Of a stretch of DNA of 64,000 nt, positions 34,713-43,829 are shown in pieces. Source of the DNA: Bifidobacterium boum (GTDB taxonomy: Bacteria; Actinomycetota; Actinomycetes; Actinomycetales; Bifidobacteriaceae); NCBI RefSeq assembly GCF_000741535.1, contig NZ_JGYQ01000015.1, forward strand, positions 62,001 through 126,000, given 5' to 3'. The notes beneath the pieces were generated by a model, which was not told the origin of the DNA, made no database searches, and saw nothing but the letters and a program-made list of their open reading frames with translations. The first letter of the stretch is position 1; every line of letters starts with the position of its first letter. The position numbers and the translations under genes are program-made.

Positions 34713-34762
34713 CCTTCTACCGACACTGCCAGCAGTCTCAGCGTCGGCAGAAACAGTGAAGG
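34713..34762. repeat. REP-like palindrome, partly decayed
   Basis: CCTTCTACCGACACT and AGCGTCGGCAGAAACAG with outer TGAAGG form an imperfect stem of the CTGCCGACGCT family, just past the stop of the CLC gene. Confidence 0.75.
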
Positions 34763-34773
34763 CGAGACAGCCG

Positions 34774-36117
34774 TCAGCGGCGAGTACGGGCAGCAATACC
34801 GGCCAGCGGGTGCCACACGTCGAGGCGCGACATGAGTACTTGGCACACCAGCGCACTCACCGCGACCGCACAGCCCGCAGGAACGAACAGATTCACCGGC
34901 GCGGCGGCAAGCTCCATCACCAGACACGTCGCCATCAGCGGCGCCTGTTGGGACGCAGACAACAGCGCGCACGCGCCGATCAGCGCATACACGGCGAGCG
35001 TATTCGTGTGGAAGCAGGTCATCCACAGTACGCCGAGTATCGCCCCCATCGATGCACCAAGCGAAATACCCGGTTGCAGTACACCACCCGAAGCACCCGA
35101 GCGGATGGTCAGCAGGGTCAGCACGGCTTTCGCCGCGAACGAGAGCAGCAGCCCCGGAATCACTGACAGTTCCACCGCGCTCGAGAATCCCAGCTGCCCC
35201 AAGGCACGCCCGTTGCCCATGAGCTGGGGCAGCCAGATGGCGGCGACACCGGTGAGTGCTCCGGCAAGCGGCATGGTCCACAGCAACGTGACACCAGTGG
35301 ATTTATACGATTCCGCCCATACGGAGCCGCGACGGAACAAGGCGCCGCACACTCCGCACACCGCGCCGGCGATCAGTGCGAATCCGATGAGATCCGGCGT
35401 GAACAGCGCACTGACACGCCCCAAATCATAGAAAGTATGCGTGCCTTTGACCAGTGACGCCGTCCACGCGGCCAAAGCAGAGCCGCCGAATGACAACGCC
35501 ACCGTTTCCAAGCTGATGTCACGCAGCAGGATTTCCGCGGCGAAGAACGTTCCCGCAAGCGGCGCGTTATAGACACCGGCAAGACCAGCCGCAGCCGCAA
35601 TAGCGACCAGCGTGCGCGTATCCCGCTTACCGAGACGAATCAAACCAGCGAACCGCTGGCCGAGCAACGCGCCCAACTCGCGCGGGGCGACTTCACGGCC
35701 GATCGAGGCGCCCGAACCCACGATGAAAATCTGTAGCATCACATGCACCACGGTCTGCCATGTAGGCATGCGCGAGCCGCCCACCGCCTGTTTGACCGAC
35801 GGCACTTTTGTCGTACGCGTGCGCAGCAGCCACCAGATCACCGCGGCCACAGACAACCCAACGAACACGGACACCGCACGCCGCCACGCGGGCACCGCAA
35901 ACGGGCCGGGAGCGGAAACACCCTCCACATAGCCGAGGAACACGTGTTCCACGCCGTACAGCATCAGCGTAAGCAGCCCCGCTGCGACACCGGCGAGCGC
36001 AGATGCGACCGCTGTCGCCAGGGCGAGGCGTGTCAGGCGCTGTCGCCCGGCATCATCGGCTTTCGCTGACGCTTCGGCGGGAAGTGCGGTTGGCACATTG
36101 TTGCCTGTTGGTGTCAT
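34774..36117 (-). CDS. Divergent CLC-family chloride/anion transporter
   Basis: A CLC-type anion channel or exchanger of 447 residues from the ATG at 36117, which has GAAAGAGACGAC upstream; an in-frame ATG at 36183 would add 22 polar residues but lacks a signal. The core motifs are altered from the usual ones: GGSRMPTW instead of GSGIP, and GSGASIGREVAPRELGALLG instead of GREGPxVQIG. The gating-type Glu within GRE is kept. GASGGVLQPGISLGA stands where GxFxP normally appears. It is less canonical than the second CLC gene at 45.3 kb. No RCK or CBS domain. Ion specificity is open; fluoride, chloride and others are possible. Confidence 0.8.
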   Translation of the reverse strand: MTPTGNNVPTALPAEASAKADDAGRQRLTRLALATAVASALAGVAAGLLTLMLYGVEHVFLGYVEGVSAPGPFAVPAWRRAVSVFVGLSVAAVIWWLLRTRTTKVPSVKQAVGGSRMPTWQTVVHVMLQIFIVGSGASIGREVAPRELGALLGQRFAGLIRLGKRDTRTLVAIAAAAGLAGVYNAPLAGTFFAAEILLRDISLETVALSFGGSALAAWTASLVKGTHTFYDLGRVSALFTPDLIGFALIAGAVCGVCGALFRRGSVWAESYKSTGVTLLWTMPLAGALTGVAAIWLPQLMGNGRALGQLGFSSAVELSVIPGLLLSFAAKAVLTLLTIRSGASGGVLQPGISLGASMGAILGVLWMTCFHTNTLAVYALIGACALLSASQQAPLMATCLVMELAAAPVNLFVPAGCAVAVSALVCQVLMSRLDVWHPLAGIAARTRR

Positions 36118-36257
36118 GTCGTCTCTTTCGTCTGGCTGAATCGAATCCGACTGGACCGGGTCCGGCGATTCCGTATTCATCATCGGCGTATGCGACGACG
36201 GGCGGACGCGGCACGAATGCGCGGCATGAGCGACGGGAGGACCGCCCCAGCAGGCTG

Positions 36258-37349
36258 CTAGGCGGCAGACCGGGTGGTGTCGCCGATACGTAGGGATACC
36301 GGCACGATATCGATGTCCGCGGGTTTGGCTGTGTTGCCGTCGCCACCATCACTGCCGTCGCCCCTGTCACCGGCAAGATTGATGGCATCGACGATATGTC
36401 CGGCAAGCTGTTCGGCGAGCGTGTCGAAATCCTGCTTGACGACGGTCAGTTGCCGCCCCGCGCAATCCGCGAGATATGTGCCGTCATAGGCGATGATTTG
36501 CAGGTCTTGCGGCACGCGTATCCCACGCGACAACGCTTCCCGCACCGCGCAGGCGGCGACGACATCCGAGCCGACAATCGCGTCAACGGACGGCATGGTG
36601 CTGCCGCCGCTACGGGCGTCCGACTCGATGCGGTCGAACAGTGCGTGCACAACCCGTGTGCAGCCCGCGACGTCCGAAACCGCGCCGGATTCCACGTATT
36701 CGTGCCGGATGCCGGCGGCATCGCACTGCTGTTCCAATGTTTTGAAATACCGGATTGTGGGGAACGTGGTCGCGCCGTCGCCACGGTCGTCGAACTGTTT
36801 GCACGGGCCGCCGACCAGCACCGCGTGCCGCGATCCGGTGTCGAGAAGCTGCCGGGCGATCAGCTGTCCACCTTGCTCATGGTCGGATCGCACGGCCGCG
36901 ATCGTATCGCCCAGCACACGGTCGAAAGCGACGATCGGGCGGCGGATTGAATCCCAATACTCTGCGGGATGCTCAGTATGCGCGGCCATGATGATGCCAT
37001 CCATCATGTGGCGGCGTAGGCGGGCCACATACTCCGCTTCACCGGTGTCCGCATCGTCTGTGGCGCATAGCAGCGTCTGGAGGTTGCGCTGCGATAATCG
37101 GCCTTGCAGAGCGGAGACCAGCGTCGCGAAGAACGGGTGTCGCAAGGTCGGCACGATGACGCCGACCATGCCGGTACGGCCGCGGTACAGGTTGCGCGCC
37201 AACTCGTTGGGAATATAGTCGAGTTCGCGCATCGCCTGTTCGACCCGTTCGCGCATCTCATCCGAAACGTAGCCGGTAGCGTTCACGACGAGTGACACCG
37301 TGCTCACTGACACTCCGGCTCGTTTGGCCACGTCACGCATAGCAACCAT
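36258..37349 (-). CDS. scrR: LacI-family regulator, probable sucrose repressor ScrR
   Basis: A 363-residue LacI repressor: HTH VAMRDVAKRAGVSVSTVSLVVNATGYVSD, hinge NELARNLYRGRTGMVGVIVP, effector domain with IVAFDRVLGD and IIAYDGTYLADCAGRQLTVVKQD. A Gly/Asp-rich linker (AGDRGDGSDGGDGN) precedes the last strand and is unusual. In B. longum a similar LacI gene accompanies scrPT. Here it is 2.5 kb from sucP, but a near-identical palindrome stands in front of both genes, which supports control of sucP-scrT and of itself. Start ATG at 37349 with AGGAGCAGGAC upstream. Confidence 0.8.
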   Translation of the reverse strand: MVAMRDVAKRAGVSVSTVSLVVNATGYVSDEMRERVEQAMRELDYIPNELARNLYRGRTGMVGVIVPTLRHPFFATLVSALQGRLSQRNLQTLLCATDDADTGEAEYVARLRRHMMDGIIMAAHTEHPAEYWDSIRRPIVAFDRVLGDTIAAVRSDHEQGGQLIARQLLDTGSRHAVLVGGPCKQFDDRGDGATTFPTIRYFKTLEQQCDAAGIRHEYVESGAVSDVAGCTRVVHALFDRIESDARSGGSTMPSVDAIVGSDVVAACAVREALSRGIRVPQDLQIIAYDGTYLADCAGRQLTVVKQDFDTLAEQLAGHIVDAINLAGDRGDGSDGGDGNTAKPADIDIVPVSLRIGDTTRSAA

Positions 37350-37459
37350 GTCCTGCTCCTCACGGTTTCCTGTCTGCGCTGTCTCCCATCGTCGGGGAAT
37401 CCATGCGCAAACGCGGCTTGTTTCAGCGTCCCGCTATGGGCGCTGTATGGCATTGTACT

Positions 37460-37475
37460 ATCGAAACGGTTCGAC
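37460..37475. promoter_or_regulatory. Putative autoregulatory operator of scrR
   Basis: ATCGAAACGGTTCGAC, an imperfect palindrome about 110 bases upstream of the LacI start, matches the sucP site ATCGAACCGGTTCGAT at all but two positions. Confidence 0.7.
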
Positions 37476-37531
37476 TTCGAATTCGAGCTTACGAGACCGC
37501 ACGCACTATCCGGTGACCACTATGGCGACCA

Positions 37532-37897
37532 CTATCTGGTGACGGCGACAAGCCCCCATCCGGCCGCCGCACACACCAACGGCACCACCATGCTCATCAG
37601 CGCGTACGAGAACGCCAGCCACCAGCGACGATTCCGCGCCAGCGACACCATTTCGCTGACCGCAGCCGAAAACGTTGACATACCGCCCAAGAAACCGGCG
37701 ACGAACATCAAGCTCGTCGCCTGATCCACCGTATGATACACGTACCCGGCCGCCGCCATACCCGCGCAGAACGAGGCGATCACATTGACCAGCAGCGTCG
37801 CCAGCGGGAACGCATGATGCCACCAGCGGCGGATCGACACGTCGAAAATATAGCGGACCATCGTCCCCAGTCCGCCGAACACGCAAACCAGCAGCAT
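37532..37897 (-). CDS. crcB: CrcB/Fluc fluoride channel subunit (short partner, pair 1)
   Basis: A 121-residue four-helix protein of the CrcB (Fluc) fluoride-export channel family. It has GTMVRYIFD in helix 1 and the pore motif GFLGGMSTFSAAVSEM, keeping the TFS core. Its ATG overlaps the stop of the larger crcB gene by one base (TGATG), with GGAGGTGCAC inside the upstream gene's end, so the two are translationally coupled. Two different subunits encoded together usually form an antiparallel heterodimer. It would protect cytoplasmic enzymes from fluoride. Confidence 0.9.
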   Translation of the reverse strand: MLLVCVFGGLGTMVRYIFDVSIRRWWHHAFPLATLLVNVIASFCAGMAAAGYVYHTVDQATSLMFVAGFLGGMSTFSAAVSEMVSLARNRRWWLAFSYALMSMVVPLVCAAAGWGLVAVTR

Positions 37898-38778
37898 CAG
37901 TGCACCTCCCCGGTCACGGGATCAGGAACCATCGGGATTTCCGCGGTGATCGGCGTCGGCTCGAACGACACCGGCATGCCATCACCGGCACCGGAGCCCG
38001 CGTCCGCGGAACCGCTGTGATTGGCCGTCACAGGAGGATTATCGGACGATGATGAGCCGTTCTGCCAACCGCTTTTATGAGCCGGTCCGACCCCAGGGGA
38101 CATCCGCCGCATCGACTGCGCCGCACGGGACGCCGTGAACACGTGGGCAAGACACACGCCCGCAATACAGCACAACACGCCACCCACCATGCTGGCAAAC
38201 ATGTACGAAACCGCCATCCACGGATCGTGGGCGAGAATATCATGCAAGCCTTCCAACATCACCGTCGACATCGTCGACAATCCGCCGCACAAGCCCAATC
38301 CAAGCCCGCGACTCGTCAACTGCCGTACACGCCGGCGAAGCCACGACGCGGACGCCATCGTTTCCGTCAACAAGGAAAACAACAGGCAGGCGACCATATT
38401 CGCGACAAACGTCGCCACAGGGAAGCCTGTACCGTGAGCCGGCCACAACGCCGACAGCCCGTATCGTGCGGCAGTACCGACGAAACCGCCGACGAACACC
38501 ACCAGATACACCAGACCGTCAGCCAACGGGTTGAACTGGGCGCGCAGCTTCTTGATCGGGGCCAGCGAAATCTGCGGAGGGTTCGGCGAGGCGGCCGCCC
38601 CGACAGGACCAGCCTCCGGCTCGATTCGTTGAATCGCCAACGTCTCAGGTTTTGGCTCACGCGCAGGCGTCGAACCGATACCACCGGGGGCGTCCACCGC
38701 CGCGGCGGCACCGTCCCCATCCGGGGTGACACCGTCTGCGTCCGGGACACCTACGTCCCGTCCCTCATGTTTTGTCAT
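37897..38778 (-). CDS. crcB: CrcB/Fluc fluoride channel subunit with long terminal extensions (pair 1)
   Basis: A 293-residue protein whose CrcB domain (about residues 85-225) is framed by long extra tails: ~80 residues rich in Asp, Gly, Ala and Pro before it and ~65 polar residues after it. The pore motif reads GLCGGLSTMSTVMLE, lacking the Phe that is conserved in most CrcB proteins, while the partner encoded next keeps more of it. This split fits a heterodimer in which each subunit has one specialised half. GGGAGTGACAG precedes the ATG at 38778. First gene of the pair. Confidence 0.88.
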   Translation of the reverse strand: MTKHEGRDVGVPDADGVTPDGDGAAAAVDAPGGIGSTPAREPKPETLAIQRIEPEAGPVGAAASPNPPQISLAPIKKLRAQFNPLADGLVYLVVFVGGFVGTAARYGLSALWPAHGTGFPVATFVANMVACLLFSLLTETMASASWLRRRVRQLTSRGLGLGLCGGLSTMSTVMLEGLHDILAHDPWMAVSYMFASMVGGVLCCIAGVCLAHVFTASRAAQSMRRMSPGVGPAHKSGWQNGSSSSDNPPVTANHSGSADAGSGAGDGMPVSFEPTPITAEIPMVPDPVTGEVH

Positions 38779-38962
38779 CTGTCACTCCCAAACAATCCAC
38801 TGCAGGCATCGCCCGCCGTTCTTACTCGCACTGCCGCACCATACGGCAATCCCCCATGGTACCGCAACCATCGGTCGCGCGGCGGCACAGCCCACCCACC
38901 ACACACGCCTTCCCGGATAACACACTGCACCGCGAGCGTGACAAACACCGCAAACACGACAA

Positions 38963-39000
38963 ACCGGTGTCGCAAACGATTGCACGCTTGCGACACCGGT
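38963..39000 (-). terminator. Hairpin after livK
   Basis: ACCGGTGTCGCAA and TTGCGACACCGGT make a perfect 13-bp stem with a 12-nt loop, 47 bases past the livK stop and before the crcB gene. The likely end of the liv transcript. Confidence 0.75.
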
Positions 39001-39046
39001 CATCGATGCTCCGTCACATCAGACGGAACGGGGCGTCCCCCATCGG

Positions 39047-40318
39047 TCACGACACTTTGCCTGACTGGGCGTGGTCGAACACCGGCTTGTTGTCCTCACC
39101 GAACTTGTACACGCCGATATTCGCGGAGCTCGGATCATGGTTCTTGTTGAACGGTCCGATACCGGTCTGGCCGACATATTCGATATCTTTGCCATCCTTC
39201 AGCAGTGCCACGCACTCCTTGTAGGACTTGCACTTCGTGCCGCCGTTTGCGCCGGAGACCGCCAGGAGGTTCTTCTGGATGGTCTCACCATCGGTCTTGC
39301 CGCCCTTCTGAGCAGCGAGCGCGAACAAGATCACGCCATCATACGTTTCGGCCGCATACGTGTAATCCTTGACGCTGCTTTCCATGGACTTGACCTTCTT
39401 CTGGAAGTCCGCGCTCGCATGAGCACCCGGAATCGTGCCGGTCACGCCTCTGAGCGTGCCCTTGTCGAACGTGCCGGAGTAATCGGACGTATTGCCGTCA
39501 ACCAGATACAGTTTCGTGGTATCGACGCCTTGGGCAATCATCTCCTTGATCAGCGGCTTGGTTTGGTCGAAGGCGATGATGGCGATGGCGTCAGGGTTGG
39601 ACGCTTTGATGGTCGACACAAGCGAAGAGAAGTTCGTCTCAGTCGGGTCGAAGGCCTGATCCTTGCCGTAGACGACATCCACACCGGCAGCCTCAGCGGT
39701 TTTGGCGATGGTGTCGCGCAAGCCGGTGCCGTAATCATCGTTGAACGAGGCGATGGCGAGCTTCTGCACGCCATCCTGCGCGATGACGCTGCCCAGCACC
39801 GCGCCCTGTACGCTATCGGGGGCGACTGTGCGGAAGAAGTACGGGTCGACGCCGGACAGGCTTGCGGATGTCGCGCCCATGGAAATCAGCGGAACTTTGG
39901 CTGCGGAAATCTCCTTGTACACGTTCTTGACCACGGAGCTGGACGCCGGGCCGATAATCGCAGACGGCTTCTTGGACAAGACCGACTGGGTGCCGGACGT
40001 ATTCTGATCGGCATGGTCAGCGTCAGACGTGTCGGCGCTCACCGACGTGGCTTTCTTGCCGAGTACGCCGCCGGCATCGTTGATATCCTTGAGCGCGAGC
40101 TTGACCGCGCCCTCCTCCTGCGGGGACATGTAGGCCAGCGAGCCGGTCTGCGGGAACAGCGCGCCGAGTACGAATCCGCCGTTCGAACTGCTGGACGCCG
40201 AACCGCTTGATGACGAGGAGCCGCAACCGGACAGCGTCATGGTCAGCGCGGCGACAGCGGCGGTCGCACACATCAGTGTGCGTTTCATTGATTTGTGTGG
40301 TGATGTTGCGTGTCGCAT
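39047..40318 (-). CDS. livK: Branched-chain amino-acid ABC transporter, substrate-binding lipoprotein
   Basis: Lipid-anchored extracellular receptor that hands leucine, isoleucine or valine (or related ligands) to the LivHM membrane pair. The signal peptide ends in the lipobox TMTLSGC, and a Ser/Gly-rich spacer follows before the type I periplasmic-binding fold (VLGALFPQTGSLAYMSPQEEGAV, IIGPASSSV, FNDDYGTG). The start ATG at 40318 has GAGAGGAAACTGATC; the frame opens seven codons earlier. It lies 600 bases after livF on the same strand, outside the tight livHMGF run. A strong hairpin follows. Length about 423 residues, normal for the family. Confidence 0.9.
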   Translation of the reverse strand: MRHATSPHKSMKRTLMCATAAVAALTMTLSGCGSSSSSGSASSSSNGGFVLGALFPQTGSLAYMSPQEEGAVKLALKDINDAGGVLGKKATSVSADTSDADHADQNTSGTQSVLSKKPSAIIGPASSSVVKNVYKEISAAKVPLISMGATSASLSGVDPYFFRTVAPDSVQGAVLGSVIAQDGVQKLAIASFNDDYGTGLRDTIAKTAEAAGVDVVYGKDQAFDPTETNFSSLVSTIKASNPDAIAIIAFDQTKPLIKEMIAQGVDTTKLYLVDGNTSDYSGTFDKGTLRGVTGTIPGAHASADFQKKVKSMESSVKDYTYAAETYDGVILFALAAQKGGKTDGETIQKNLLAVSGANGGTKCKSYKECVALLKDGKDIEYVGQTGIGPFNKNHDPSSANIGVYKFGEDNKPVFDHAQSGKVS

Positions 40319-40544
40319 GATCAGTTTCCTCTCTCCCATGCTGATTCATTGCTACGAAGCGGGCGATTGGACATTACGGTGATGCAACCAATCGGGGCTG
40401 ATTGCTTCGTTTACCCGAGAATCTAAGCGGGATTTGCAACACGAGCGTGTGCCGGATGTTTCCTCGCGGTGACATGCGAAAACAACAGGAAATGTTGCGC
40501 AATCAGGCATGCGGGAACGCGGGAGATCCGGGCGAAATCACGAG

Positions 40545-40690
40545 AAGGCGGATAATCTCCCGGGAGTTTATCCATCAAAACGGGGTCCGGCGATAATGTG
40601 ACAAGAGAAACGCTGAAATACCAAGGCACCCAATATCGGACCGATGGGAGTTTACGCGCCGAACCGCGAATCGCGCGAAAAATCCCACGA
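40545..40690 (+). repeat. Partial copy of the CTCCCGGGAG dispersed repeat
   Basis: GATAATCTCCCGGGAGTTTATCC at 40552-40574 and later GGGAGTTTACGCGC match landmarks of copies at 29.4 and 34.5 kb; GTTGGAATCATGCGGCGATTCGC at 40872-40894 is another separated piece. The 599-base gap between livF and livK holds these, probably the livK promoter, and no gene that I can see. Confidence 0.6.
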
Positions 40691-40917
40691 TGATGGGCCG
40701 CACCCCGGAACGCCAGGGCATGGCGGAGTCAGGCGGGGCGCTGTTCCCGTATCCGATTACGGCCAACGCCGCACCCCGCTAAAGTCGCCCCTCCACAGCA
40801 GCGAAATCCAGGATGGCAACCCGCGGCGTGGAACAGTGACCGCGGGGTGCAGCGCCGGATACGCAAGAATGTTGGAATCATGCGGCGATTCGCTAGACGC
40901 ACCACGCGCCGCGTCTA

Positions 40918-41769
40918 TTACCGGCCTTCCTCTTCGACTTTCTCCTCGAGGTTGCCCAGGTACAGGGAGATGACTTTCGGGTCGTTGAGCAGGTCGCGGC
41001 CGCGCCCGGAGTAGGCGTTGCGGCCTTGATCGAGCACGTAGCCGCGGTCGCAGATCTGCAGGCATCTGCGGGCGTTCTGTTCGACGATCACCACGGAAAC
41101 CCCGGCCTTGTTGACTTCCTTCACGCGGATGAAGGTCTCGTCTTGCAGCATCGGAGACAGGCCGGCGGACGGCTCGTCAAGCAGCAGCACGGACGGTTTC
41201 ATCATCAACGCGCGGCCCATCGCGACCATCTGCCGTTCGCCGCCGGACAGCGAACCGGCCAGCTGGTCCTTGCGCGAGGCGAGTTTCGGGAAGATCGAGC
41301 TGACGTATTCGAACCGTTCCTTGAACAGTTTCGGCGCCTGGAACGCCCCCATCCGCAGGTTTTCCTCGATGGTCAGCGACGGGAACACGTTCTCCGTCTG
41401 CGGTACGAAGCCCACGCCGCGCGAGACGAGCTTGTCGGCGCGCATATTCGTGATGTCCTCGCCGCGCAGCAGCAGTTTGCCGGACCGGATATGCACCAGA
41501 CCGAACAGGGATTTGAGCAGGGTTGATTTGCCGGCACCGTTCGGGCCGATAATGCCGACGATTTCGCCATCATGCAAGGTCAGTGACGCCCCGTTGAGGA
41601 TGTTCACGCCCGGCAGGTAGCCGGCGATCAGATCCTGCGCATCCATCAGCGGGTCACCTTCCGGTTCACCGACATGCACTTGCGAGCGCGGCAGCGTGCC
41701 TTCCGCGGGCGTATCCGTGCCGGCAGCGGCGGTGGGGTTTTCGCGTTCGCTTACTGTTACGTCACTCAT
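40918..41769 (-). CDS. livF: Branched-chain amino-acid ABC transporter ATPase LivF
   Basis: Cytoplasmic ATPase of the LIV-type importer, 283 residues. Walker A GPNGAGKST, signature SLSGGERQMVAMGRAL, Walker B VLLLDEPSAGL, and the LivF-type end near VIVEQNARRCLQ. About 45 extra polar residues precede the domain. The ATG at 41769 has GGAGGAACAGC and overlaps the end of livG by eight bases, indicating coupled translation; the frame opens 12 codons earlier. Last gene of the livHMGF run. Confidence 0.93.
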   Translation of the reverse strand: MSDVTVSERENPTAAAGTDTPAEGTLPRSQVHVGEPEGDPLMDAQDLIAGYLPGVNILNGASLTLHDGEIVGIIGPNGAGKSTLLKSLFGLVHIRSGKLLLRGEDITNMRADKLVSRGVGFVPQTENVFPSLTIEENLRMGAFQAPKLFKERFEYVSSIFPKLASRKDQLAGSLSGGERQMVAMGRALMMKPSVLLLDEPSAGLSPMLQDETFIRVKEVNKAGVSVVIVEQNARRCLQICDRGYVLDQGRNAYSGRGRDLLNDPKVISLYLGNLEEKVEEEGR

Positions 41770-42850
41770 GCTGTTCCTCCTCAAGCTTCTCAAGCGCCGC
41801 GTCATCGCCCAAATCGATGTTCGCTCGGGCGCCCAGGTACGCGTCGATGACCGCCTGGTCGGACATCACGTTCTTCGGCACGCCTTCGGCCACGATCTTG
41901 CCTTCCGCCATGACCGTCACCCAATCGGCGATATGCCGGACCATGTTCATGTCGTGTTCGACGAACAGCACAGTCGTGCCGGTTTCGCGCAGTGCCATGA
42001 TGCAGTCGAGCAGCGATTGTTTGAGCGCGGGGTTCACGCCGGCCATCGGCTCGTCGAGCATGACCAGCTGCGGGTCGCTCATGAGCGCTCGCGCCATTTC
42101 GAGCAGTTTGCGCTGTCCACCGGAAAGCGACCCGGCGAAATCATCCTTCTTTTTCCACAACAGGAAGCGTTTGAGCAGGCGTTCGGCCTTTTCGCGGTTT
42201 TTCTCCTCCTGCTTGCGCCAACGCGCGGGGAATAACGCCGTGAGCATGCCTTCGCCCGGTTGAACGGGGGCGCCCAGCAGCATGTTGTCCATGACGGTCA
42301 GGCGGCTCATGACTTTGGTCAGCTGGAAGGTGCGGACCATGCCCATGCGCGCCACCTGCTCCGGAGATTCAGATTTCAGCGGTTTGCCGTCGAATTCCCA
42401 GGTGCCGGTGTTCGGGGTGTCGAAACCGGTCATGAGGTTGAAGAAGGTGGTTTTGCCGGCGCCGTTCGGGCCGATCAGCGCGGTGATGCCGTGCCGTTCG
42501 ATCTCGAAATGTTGCACGTCGACGGCGGTGACGCCGCCGAATTTGCGGGTGATGTTGTCCGCCACGAGGATCGGGTCGGGCTTGGGTACGCCTGGCGCGC
42601 CCTTGACGAAGGACAAATCGTGTTGCACGCGGTCCGCGTATTGTGTGGATTCGAGTTTCTCACCTTCGGGCGCACGGGTCGCCCAGCGGGGCAGATCCGC
42701 CTCGGGAGTGAGGGAGCCGGAGGCAGGGGCGCCCGGAGCGTCGGCTTCGGAAACGTATGTCTGCTGCTCGAACGGCTTGCCGCCGAAATCGTCGGCTGCG
42801 TGCTTGTCGGCCTGCTGTGATGTCGAAGGCTGTGATGTTGACTTACGCAT
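41762..42850 (-). CDS. livG: Branched-chain amino-acid ABC transporter ATPase LivG
   Basis: Second ATPase of the importer, 362 residues. An unusual ~100-residue polar N-terminus (Gln/Ser/Ala/Pro-rich) precedes the ATPase domain with Walker A GPNGAGKTT, signature SLSGGQRKLLEMARAL, Walker B VMLDEPMAGVNP and the D-loop after it, with LivG-type end EHDMNMVRHIADWVTVMAEG. The ATG at 42850 overlaps the livM end (42843) by eight bases with AAGGAG upstream. The extension is longer than in E. coli LivG and has no known function. Confidence 0.93.
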   Translation of the reverse strand: MRKSTSQPSTSQQADKHAADDFGGKPFEQQTYVSEADAPGAPASGSLTPEADLPRWATRAPEGEKLESTQYADRVQHDLSFVKGAPGVPKPDPILVADNITRKFGGVTAVDVQHFEIERHGITALIGPNGAGKTTFFNLMTGFDTPNTGTWEFDGKPLKSESPEQVARMGMVRTFQLTKVMSRLTVMDNMLLGAPVQPGEGMLTALFPARWRKQEEKNREKAERLLKRFLLWKKKDDFAGSLSGGQRKLLEMARALMSDPQLVMLDEPMAGVNPALKQSLLDCIMALRETGTTVLFVEHDMNMVRHIADWVTVMAEGKIVAEGVPKNVMSDQAVIDAYLGARANIDLGDDAALEKLEEEQHE

Positions 42851-43826
42851 TGAACGCCAGCTCCTTTCGGTCGCCGAGAATGCCTTGCGGCCTGAATATC
42901 ACGATGCACATGAGCGCGATGCCCATGATCACCCAGCCGAGCGCTTCCACCTGATCGGAGGAGATCACGGTCGTCGGGATTGTGCCACGCATGAACTCCT
43001 TGATCAGGGTGAGCGCCACCCACAGCACACATGAGCCAATCAGCGGGCCGAACACGGTCGCTGCACCGCCCATCAGCAGGATCGTCCACGTGTAGAAGGT
43101 GACCTGGCGACCGAGCGAATCAGGCTGGACGGAACGCGGCAGCACGAAGATGATGCCGGCGAGCGCACCGAACGCACCGCCCAGGAACAGTGACTGGATC
43201 TTGAAGCGGGTCACTGACTTGCCGAGCGAGCGCACCGCGTTCTCATCCTCGCGGATGCCTTTGAGCACGCGGCCCCACGGGGAGTTGAACCAGCGCCAGG
43301 TGAGGAACAGCGCGATGCCGACCAGTACCCAGGCGACGATGCGGATCCACCAAGAGTTCGCCGTATTGTTCGAGTAGGTCCACAGCAGGAAGGTCGATTG
43401 CCCGTCGGGCAACGGGGAGAGTGCTTCGAACTTCTCCGTGAAATCCTGTGGGGAGATGCCGCCGGAACCGCCGGTGAGTTTCGTCATCGCGGTGGAGCGG
43501 CCGATTATGCGAACGATTTCAGCGGCTGCGAGCGTGACCATCGACAGGTAGTCGGGCCCGAGCTTAAGCGTCGGGATACCGAGCAGCAGCGCGAACAGGA
43601 ACGACAGGAACAGCGCCATGCACAGGGAGCCGAGAATGCTCCAGCCCATGGATTGGGTGATGGCGAACCCGTAGGCGCCCAGCAGCATGAATCCCGCCTG
43701 GCCCATGTTGAACAGGCCGGTCATGCCGAAGTGAATGTTCAAGCCGATCGCCGCAAGCGCGTAGGCGGCGGTTGTGGGCGCAATCAGTTCGCCCAGCGAA
43801 TTGGTGATAATCGTGAGGAAATCCAT
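42843..43826 (-). CDS. livM: Branched-chain amino-acid ABC transporter permease LivM
   Basis: A 327-residue membrane subunit with about nine membrane helices and the family's GLNIHFGMTGLFNMGQAGFMLLGAYGFAI segment near the start. GAFGALAGIIFVLPRSVQPD and GGAATVFGPLIGSCVLW match the LivM subgroup. It starts three bases after the livH stop and overlaps livG, so the four genes livH-livM-livG-livF form one operon. Normal length. Confidence 0.93.
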   Translation of the reverse strand: MDFLTIITNSLGELIAPTTAAYALAAIGLNIHFGMTGLFNMGQAGFMLLGAYGFAITQSMGWSILGSLCMALFLSFLFALLLGIPTLKLGPDYLSMVTLAAAEIVRIIGRSTAMTKLTGGSGGISPQDFTEKFEALSPLPDGQSTFLLWTYSNNTANSWWIRIVAWVLVGIALFLTWRWFNSPWGRVLKGIREDENAVRSLGKSVTRFKIQSLFLGGAFGALAGIIFVLPRSVQPDSLGRQVTFYTWTILLMGGAATVFGPLIGSCVLWVALTLIKEFMRGTIPTTVISSDQVEALGWVIMGIALMCIVIFRPQGILGDRKELAFNA

Positions 43827-43829
43827 GGT

